From positions 1 to 48,453 of the forward strand of contig CACYCZ010000142.1 of the NCBI GenBank assembly GCA_902773055.1: DNA of 48,453 nt, in the 5' to 3' direction. Shown here piece by piece: positions 43,633 to 48,453 of the stretch. The notes below the pieces were generated by a model, which was not told the origin of the DNA, made no database searches, and worked only from the letters and a program-made list of their open reading frames with translations. A program made the translations under genes and the position numbers. The DNA is from an uncultured Bacteroidales bacterium (GTDB lineage Bacteria > Bacteroidota > Bacteroidia > Bacteroidales > Bacteroidaceae). Within the stretch, counting starts at the first letter, position 1; each line of letters opens with the position of its first letter.

Positions 43633-44756
43633 TGTATCTGTTCACTTTAGCCGTATTGAGTATATTGTCGCTTATTGAGATTTTCAATAAGGAGATAATA
43701 GAAAAGCGTAAAATTTATTTTTTATTTTTTGCCTTCTTCCTGTTGGTCTTTCATGATGGCCTCAGGTGGCAGACGGGATGTGACTGGGATGCGTATTCCA
43801 ATTATTTTGAAAACCTGTTTAAAGAACTTCAGGTCAGGAATGCGGTGACATCTTTTGAGCCGTTATATAATCTTTTCATGATGAGTGTCAGGATTTTTAC
43901 TGACAATTATTCCGTGTATTTGATTGTTCATGCACTGGTCTTTTATGTCATGATTTTCTATGGCCTTGTCAAATTGTCTCCAACTCCGTTTACATCATTG
44001 ATGCTTCTCTACATGATTATTGTACCCTATATGGGAACAAACCGCCAGTTGCTCGTGTTAGGAGGGTATTTTCTAGCCTTGTATTTCCTGAAGGATAAAA
44101 AATGGTTGTTCTTTATCCTGATAATTCTTGTTGGTTTTTTTGTTCATCATTCGGCATTATTATGCCTGGCTGCGTTGCTGTGTTGTAGAAAAATCAAGAC
44201 TAAGTATTTGTGTGTTCTTTTTATACTTGTCTTGCTGATATCTCTTTCGGGGGTGATGAACATGTTGACTCCTCTGTTCCTGCTGCTTGTGCATGATGAC
44301 CAGATTTATTCCAAAATAGATTTCTATAATAATATAAGAGTATATGATGTTTCACTGGCTGTCTCTCTGGTGTCAATATTAAGAAAGATAGTATGGTTGG
44401 TAATACTTGTATGCTTTGATTACAGGATAAAAAACAAGGATACTTTTTATTATATCAGTTTCAACATGTATTTCATAGGTATACTGTTCTATGTCTTATT
44501 GAACGGTACCGTTTGGCAGCAATTACTTTCTCGTGGAATGATGTATTTTTCGGTTATGGAGATCTTTATTATTCCTTATACTCTTGCTTTGTTGAAACCC
44601 AATTACGGTAAATTGTTTGTAGTGCTGCTTCTCCCGCTCTACTGTTGGGTAAATATTATAAAGAGTTTCTCAAACTATGGGCCAAATACCGATTATTTCC
44701 AGCCCTACAAAGGCTTGTTCATCAATACAGACTATGTCAGACAGAATACGGATTGA
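43632..44756 (+). CDS. EpsG-like polysaccharide polymerase (membrane protein)
   Basis: A 374-residue protein with about nine to ten hydrophobic segments spread over its length. A loop WQTGCDWDAYSNYF near residues 47-60 and the motifs FEPLYNLFMMSVRIF, YMIIVPYMGTNRQLLVLGGYFLA and FVHHSALLCLAALL match the EpsG/Wzy-type polymerase family, thought to join repeat units of exopolysaccharide. It begins at the last base of the Wzz gene and its end overlaps the next glycosyltransferase gene, so it is embedded in the operon. Confidence 0.9.
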   Translation: MYLFTLAVLSILSLIEIFNKEIIEKRKIYFLFFAFFLLVFHDGLRWQTGCDWDAYSNYFENLFKELQVRNAVTSFEPLYNLFMMSVRIFTDNYSVYLIVHALVFYVMIFYGLVKLSPTPFTSLMLLYMIIVPYMGTNRQLLVLGGYFLALYFLKDKKWLFFILIILVGFFVHHSALLCLAALLCCRKIKTKYLCVLFILVLLISLSGVMNMLTPLFLLLVHDDQIYSKIDFYNNIRVYDVSLAVSLVSILRKIVWLVILVCFDYRIKNKDTFYYISFNMYFIGILFYVLLNGTVWQQLLSRGMMYFSVMEIFIIPYTLALLKPNYGKLFVVLLLPLYCWVNIIKSFSNYGPNTDYFQPYKGLFINTDYVRQNTD

Positions 44757-45744
44757 TTTTGTTTATCGCAGTATACGGTCGGGATATTTTAGTATATTAA
44801 AAGTATTCCAGCCGATAGAACGGGTTCTTAAAGATAACATAAACCATTTGGAAGCTCCCTGTTACAGGTTTAATGTGTGGAGTGTGTGCAAGAATTTGAG
44901 TTGGATGTATGCACAGCGGGATAAACATACGGTTTATCATCTTACCGGCGCGATGGAATATTTGGCTTTGGCCTTGAGAGGATGCCATACGGTTATGACA
45001 ATCCATGATATGTCGACTTTGAATATACCGGGCAATAAGCTCAAGAAATATATATTACGGAAATTCTGGTTGGAATTGCCATTGAAATGTGCATCGCAGA
45101 TTACCTGTATTTCCAACACGACGCGCGATGCTCTGCTCAGGGAGTTTCCGGAAATATCACCTCAAAAAGTATCGATGATATATAATCCCTTGAGTCCGGA
45201 GTTCCGATATCATCCCAAGGAGTTTGATGCCTTGTGTCCTGTTATACTTCATGTCGGTACAACTCCAAACAAAAACCTTCAGCGGGTGTGTCAGGCCTTG
45301 CGGGGCATATCTTGCCGGCTGGTTGTGGTCGGCAGATTGAGCCGTCAGGATTTGGAGAATCTTCATGAAAACAAGATATCCTATTTAAACAAGGTTAGTC
45401 TCAGTGATGAAGAAATGTTGCAGGAGTATCGTCAAGCGGATATTATATCTTTTCCAAGTTTGTATGAAGGCTTCGGAATGCCGGTTATTGAAGGGCAGGC
45501 TACAGGCCGTGTCGTCTTGACTTCCCACATAGCGCCTTTGACTGAAATTTCCGGCAATGCGGTATGTTATGTTAATCCTGAGAGTGTTGAAGATATCCGC
45601 AGAGGTTTTGACAGACTCATTTCAGACAGCTTCTACCGTGATGAATTAATAAAGGGCGGCTTGGAAAATGTCCGACGTTTTGACGTAGATCAGATAGCAA
45701 TGCATTACCGCAAACTGTATGAAAAAGTTTTGAGGAATCATTAA
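44734..45744 (+). CDS. GT4-family glycosyltransferase (end of EPS operon)
   Basis: A 336-residue GT-B glycosyltransferase. The frame is open to 44677, but MSDRIRIDFVYRS at 44734 fits the family start. C-terminal motifs are VILHVGTTPNKNLQRVCQAL, RLVVVGRLSRQD, YRQADIISFPSLYEGFGM and the E-x7-E pair in EGFGMPVIEG. It overlaps the end of the EpsG-like gene by 23 bases and closes the plus-strand run. Its stop codon shares TTAA with the stop of the minus-strand GT4 gene, so the two genes meet tail to tail. Confidence 0.88.
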   Translation: MSDRIRIDFVYRSIRSGYFSILKVFQPIERVLKDNINHLEAPCYRFNVWSVCKNLSWMYAQRDKHTVYHLTGAMEYLALALRGCHTVMTIHDMSTLNIPGNKLKKYILRKFWLELPLKCASQITCISNTTRDALLREFPEISPQKVSMIYNPLSPEFRYHPKEFDALCPVILHVGTTPNKNLQRVCQALRGISCRLVVVGRLSRQDLENLHENKISYLNKVSLSDEEMLQEYRQADIISFPSLYEGFGMPVIEGQATGRVVLTSHIAPLTEISGNAVCYVNPESVEDIRRGFDRLISDSFYRDELIKGGLENVRRFDVDQIAMHYRKLYEKVLRNH

Positions 45745-46997
45745 TCGTGCAGTGCATTCTCAGAGAGGAGTTTGTCGTAAAGGTTGATGTATTCTTTGTA
45801 ACACTTGTCTTTGTCATAGCATTGCACAGCATTGTCCCTGCAAGCTGCAGTGTAGTAGTTTTTCCCGTTCCTGATAATTGTTTCAACGGCATTTTTGACT
45901 TGCAGGATGTTGCCAGGGGGTACGATAATGCCTGTTTCAGGAGATACCAGTTCGGGGCTTGCCGTGCAGTCGTATACCACGGCAGGAGTTCCGCAGGCCA
46001 TACCTTCAACGGTTGTCAGGCCAAATGTTTCTTCGTAGGACAGATTCATGACGGCTTCAGCCTTTGAATACAGGGCAACCAGTTCGTGGACATTTTCGAG
46101 TCGGGGCACTGTGGTGATGCCGTTTCGGGCTGCTGTTCTGGCCTGCCCGCTGTTTAAACCAACCAGAATGGTGTCAATTCCGATTTCTGCAAGCAAGGGA
46201 GCCAGTCGGTAGTAATCGTTCAGTCCTTTGCGGGGTTCCCACTTTGAGGCAACTCCAATGACGTATTTCTGATGTCTGAGCCCATATTTTGCGCAGATGT
46301 CGGTGCCGTGGTATGGTTGGAATATGTTCAGGTCAATTCCATTATGGATAGTTATAACCTGCCTGTCTTTCATGAAAGATTGTCTGAGCTCGTTTTCCAA
46401 CCAATGGCTGACAGAAATCAAAACTAGGTTTTTCGTATTGTTGAAAAGGGTGCGTTTTAATTGAAAATGGTGTCGTGTACGCTCAAGGACATGGCGGAAT
46501 ATCGGGGTCCGTTTGATGATACAGCTTTTCCCGCAACTTCCGTTGCGCCAGCGATTACATCCGCTGATATTATAGTAGACGCAGCCTCCTGTAAATGCCC
46601 AGCAATCATGCTGTGTCCATACGACAGGTATATCCAGAGTATTCAGGTACTCAAATAAAATCTTGTAGTTTAGCCAATGGTCATGCAAATTATGTATTTG
46701 GATGATGTCGGGGGAAATTTTTTTTATTTTGTCTGTAAGTTTACGGGTTGCATGTTGGGAGGCCAGACCGTCATTGTCTAAAAAATAGTGTTCTGCGTAG
46801 TGCAGATACTCATCCAGAATACTTCCAGGCTGATATGTGTTCATGCATGATGGTGGATTTTTATAGCGTGAACCATGTATCAGGTAGCACTCCCATCCGT
46901 CTGCCATGGCAATACGGGCAATGTTTTCAGCAATATGTCCTGTAGAACCTGTGTTCAGGCTGACATTAATTTGTAAAAGCCGTTTCGGGTGGTTCAT
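45741..46997 (-). CDS. GT4-family glycosyltransferase
   Basis: A 418-residue GT-B glycosyltransferase. RLLQINVSLNTGSTGHIAENIARIAM is the glycine-containing start; IIQIHNLHDHWLNYK and VVWTQHDCWAFTGGCVYYN follow, the latter with several cysteines (GCNRWRNGSCGKSC) that may bind metal. The nucleotide-sugar half has VIGVASKWEPRKGLNDYYRL, AVMNLSYEETFGLTTVEGMA with the E-x7-E motif, and GIIVPPGN. It likely belongs to the same surface glycan pathway as the EPS genes, though transcribed toward them. A 58-residue ORF lies just upstream on the same strand. Confidence 0.88.
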   Translation of the reverse strand: MNHPKRLLQINVSLNTGSTGHIAENIARIAMADGWECYLIHGSRYKNPPSCMNTYQPGSILDEYLHYAEHYFLDNDGLASQHATRKLTDKIKKISPDIIQIHNLHDHWLNYKILFEYLNTLDIPVVWTQHDCWAFTGGCVYYNISGCNRWRNGSCGKSCIIKRTPIFRHVLERTRHHFQLKRTLFNNTKNLVLISVSHWLENELRQSFMKDRQVITIHNGIDLNIFQPYHGTDICAKYGLRHQKYVIGVASKWEPRKGLNDYYRLAPLLAEIGIDTILVGLNSGQARTAARNGITTVPRLENVHELVALYSKAEAVMNLSYEETFGLTTVEGMACGTPAVVYDCTASPELVSPETGIIVPPGNILQVKNAVETIIRNGKNYYTAACRDNAVQCYDKDKCYKEYINLYDKLLSENALHD

Positions 46998-47012
46998 GGT
47001 TGTTGGTCAATA

Positions 47013-47189
47013 TTATGATGCCGGATATGAAACAACTTCTGCGGCCACATTATAGCTTTTCAAGAAGTATTTGTTTTTATTGTGATGCATTTTTCCTTGG
47101 ACTGCTAAGGCAATTTGGTCAAATTTCAATGTGGAATCGTCAGAATTTTTCATACAGTATCTCCAAGTCTTGATTCTTGCAATATTCAT
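47013..47189 (-). CDS. Possible small protein, 58 residues
   Basis: An ATG-to-TAA frame of 58 codons between the GDPD gene and the GT4 gene, same strand as both. The peptide starts MNIARIKTWRYCMK, continues through KFDQIALAVQGKM and ends NVAAEVVSYPAS. Composition is protein-like with no signal or membrane segment. No family is recognised and no -7 box is evident. It ends 16 bases before the GT4 start. It could be a real small gene, a remnant of a longer gene, or chance. Confidence 0.3.
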   Translation of the reverse strand: MNIARIKTWRYCMKNSDDSTLKFDQIALAVQGKMHHNKNKYFLKSYNVAAEVVSYPAS

Positions 47190-47255
47190 ATCTGATTCTC
47201 AATTGTTTGTTTTGGCCGGTTGTCCGATATGCTGTAACTCTGTTGGGAGAGAATA

Positions 47256-47298
47256 TTAATAAGGCAGCTTGACTATGATTAGGAAGCTGCCTTATTAA
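47256..47298 (-). terminator. Terminator after the GDPD gene
   Basis: TTAATAAGGCAGCTT (47256-47270) and AAGCTGCCTTATTAA (47284-47298) form a perfect 15-base-pair stem with a 13-base loop. It lies about 20 bases after the stop of the minus-strand GDPD gene, and on that strand a short TTAATATT stretch follows. Confidence 0.8.
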
Positions 47299-47319
47299 CT
47301 TGGCTTCGTGTGCTTTCTT

Positions 47320-48105
47320 TTATTTTGTCACCAGTTTTTTGCAGAGTTCAGGCTCGTTGGTGGTGATGAAGTCTACACCCTTGTCAATATAGTATTGCAT
47401 TGTCTGGGCATCGTCGATGGTCCAGATATTGATTTTCAGGCCGAGGTCTTTGAATTGCTGTAGCCATTCGGGATGCTTGTTGATCATGACCTTCTGCTCA
47501 TAGTCTACGCCAGTTAAACCGGCAGCCTTGATTTCCTGAGGTCCCTTGTCGCCATTGAGATAGTAGATCTCGGTACCTGCAGGGGCTTCTCTCTTGACTT
47601 GCAGGCAGGCATCCCATGAGAAGGCAATGTAGTCAGTGCGTTTCTCCAAACCGGCTTTCTTGATAAGGCGTAGCACTTCGCTGACGCAGGCTTTCTGGCG
47701 TTCGGGATCCTTGTGCGTCTTGATTTCGCATACCAGCTGGCACTTGCCTTTCTTGACAGTTTTCAGGTAGCTTTTCAGTGTAGGCATCTTTTCGCCATTG
47801 TCAAGAACAACTTTCTTACACTCCTTGGAAGTGGATTTCTGTATCTCACATCCCTTGAATACGCGGTCGTGATTGACATAGACTACGCCGTCAGTGCTGA
47901 TCCATACATCTATTTCAGAGCCGTAGATGTTCAGTGCATCGGCTTTCTTGTAGGAAGCCAGACTGTTTTGGGCAGAGCCCGGAGCGTTTGTCTTGACACC
48001 TGGTGCTTTCCAATAGCCGCGGTGGGCTACTACTTGTGTGTCAGCGTAGCTCATGCTGGCAATGGTCAGCATAGCCAAACTCATAAAGAGTGATTTTACT
48101 TTCAT
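47320..48105 (-). CDS. Secreted glycerophosphodiester phosphodiesterase
   Basis: A 261-residue exported GDPD enzyme, which hydrolyses glycerophosphodiesters to glycerol-3-phosphate and an alcohol. The signal peptide (about residues 1-21) ends in MSYAD. VAHRGYW opens the barrel with its catalytic His; SEIDVWISTDGVVYVNHDRVFKG supplies the metal-binding E-x-D and second His; LVCEIKTH and the end (LKINIWTIDDAQTMQYYIDK; GVDFITTNEPE) are standard GDPD motifs. Length fits bacterial UgpQ/GlpQ-like enzymes. It stands alone, with a -7 box upstream (48214-48221) and a strong terminator. Confidence 0.93.
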   Translation of the reverse strand: MKVKSLFMSLAMLTIASMSYADTQVVAHRGYWKAPGVKTNAPGSAQNSLASYKKADALNIYGSEIDVWISTDGVVYVNHDRVFKGCEIQKSTSKECKKVVLDNGEKMPTLKSYLKTVKKGKCQLVCEIKTHKDPERQKACVSEVLRLIKKAGLEKRTDYIAFSWDACLQVKREAPAGTEIYYLNGDKGPQEIKAAGLTGVDYEQKVMINKHPEWLQQFKDLGLKINIWTIDDAQTMQYYIDKGVDFITTNEPELCKKLVTK

Positions 48106-48213
48106 AATGATATTGGTTTTGTTGTTGATTATTGATTAATGTTTCAGTATTGTCTTTTTTAGATATCAAAGATTGGACTGGGGCGGCAGTCCGTATTTTT
48201 TTATTAATTAATG

Positions 48214-48221
48214 CAAAGATA
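48214..48221 (-). promoter_or_regulatory. -7 promoter box of the GDPD gene
   Basis: TATCTTTG on the minus strand, giving a leader of about 100 bases that contains a GGACTG/CAGTCC hairpin (plus 48175-48192). Confidence 0.5.
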
Positions 48222-48416
48222 GCGATTTTTTATTATGTGTGTCGGTTTGATGCTGAAAAATACCATGTTGTTTTCAAAATTGGTTTCTGATGTTTTCTCG
48301 TCTCTGTGATATGGTAAAATACATGGTTTCCCTTCCTGTTTTTGGGGAGTAATTGACAAGTTTTTTATCAGCTGTTGCCCCCTGTCAGAGGGGCTTGCAG
48401 AGGGGGCAAATTTTGT

Positions 48417-48453
48417 AGGCCTGCGAGATTTCACTGGCAGGCCTGCCAGATTC
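48417..48453. repeat. Second AGGCCTGC array, 22-base period, cut by the window end
   Basis: AGGCCTGC at 48417 and 48439, exactly 22 bases apart. The second unit is the core of CTGGCAGGCCTGCCAG (48435-48450), the same palindrome as at 15670-15685. The next unit would fall beyond the last base. Confidence 0.75.

Larger units (their letters stand above)
48106..48453. other. Intergenic right edge
   Basis: No convincing gene. It contains the GDPD promoter region, a nine-pair hairpin (TTGCCCCCT at 48375-48383, AGGGGGCAA at 48401-48409) and the start of a 22-base palindromic repeat array that runs off the window. Confidence 0.5.

Noticed and set aside
48204-48434. 76-codon minus-strand frame at the right edge
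   Set aside because: Crosses a hairpin and a repeat array and ends in the GDPD promoter box; composition not protein-like.

Overview
The window looks like chromosomal DNA of a Bacteroidales bacterium, most likely Prevotellaceae or a near relative. Reasons: many -7 boxes fit TAnnTTTG, often with a TTTG about 19-21 bases upstream; an HU-family protein is followed by a 33-residue 'smalltalk' peptide; threonine synthesis is organised as thrA, a phosphoglycerate-mutase-like gene, then thrC; pyruvate:ferredoxin oxidoreductase points to an anaerobe; and several secreted proteins end in the DLQGRRL/KGVYI-type tail common in this order. I saw no tRNA, rRNA, transposase, integrase or CRISPR array.

Layout. 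0.3-2.5 kb: a secreted protein, then an HU-like DNA-binding protein with an added beta-repeat domain, its small partner peptide and a strong terminator. 2.7-7 kb: a GC-rich secreted M14 carboxypeptidase and a carboxyltransferase subunit (oxaloacetate decarboxylase / pyruvate carboxylase B type) whose biotinyl-like tail lacks the attachment lysine. 7-9 kb: two glycosyltransferases. 9-14 kb, minus strand: a thrA-PGM-like-thrC operon for threonine. 14-17.5 kb, minus: a GT4 glycosyltransferase and a secreted alpha/alpha-barrel protein, separated by a short array of palindromic repeats with an exact 22-base period. 17.6-22.4 kb, minus: PFOR and an AAA ATPase. 22.5-27.3 kb: an ATP-grasp-like protein, a GHL10 glycosidase, an outer-membrane barrel protein, QueH and a lipoprotein. 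27.4-31.7 kb: uvrA and a second GHL10 glycosidase, divergent. 31.7-35.7 kb: a repeat-bearing intergenic region, then a minus-strand operon (LuxR-type regulator, riboflavin synthase, glycosidase-like protein), then a candidate small RNA. 35.7-45.7 kb: six closely packed plus-strand genes joining glycan hydrolysis (GH97, DUF4965/DUF1793 protein) to polysaccharide export and synthesis (Wza-like, Wzz-like, EpsG-like, GT4). 45.7-48.1 kb, minus: another GT4, a possible 58-residue ORF and a secreted glycerophosphodiester phosphodiesterase. The 22-base repeat reappears at the extreme right end and runs off the window.

The themes are housekeeping anaerobic metabolism (PFOR, carboxyltransferase, threonine, riboflavin, queuosine, DNA repair) mixed with surface glycan synthesis and degradation. 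The least explained signals are the 22-base palindromic repeat arrays, the 21-base heptapeptide-coding repeat near 32.1 kb, the candidate 98-nt RNA near 35.2 kb, and the mixed hydrolase/polysaccharide-export operon. All family calls come from reading motifs; no database search was run.
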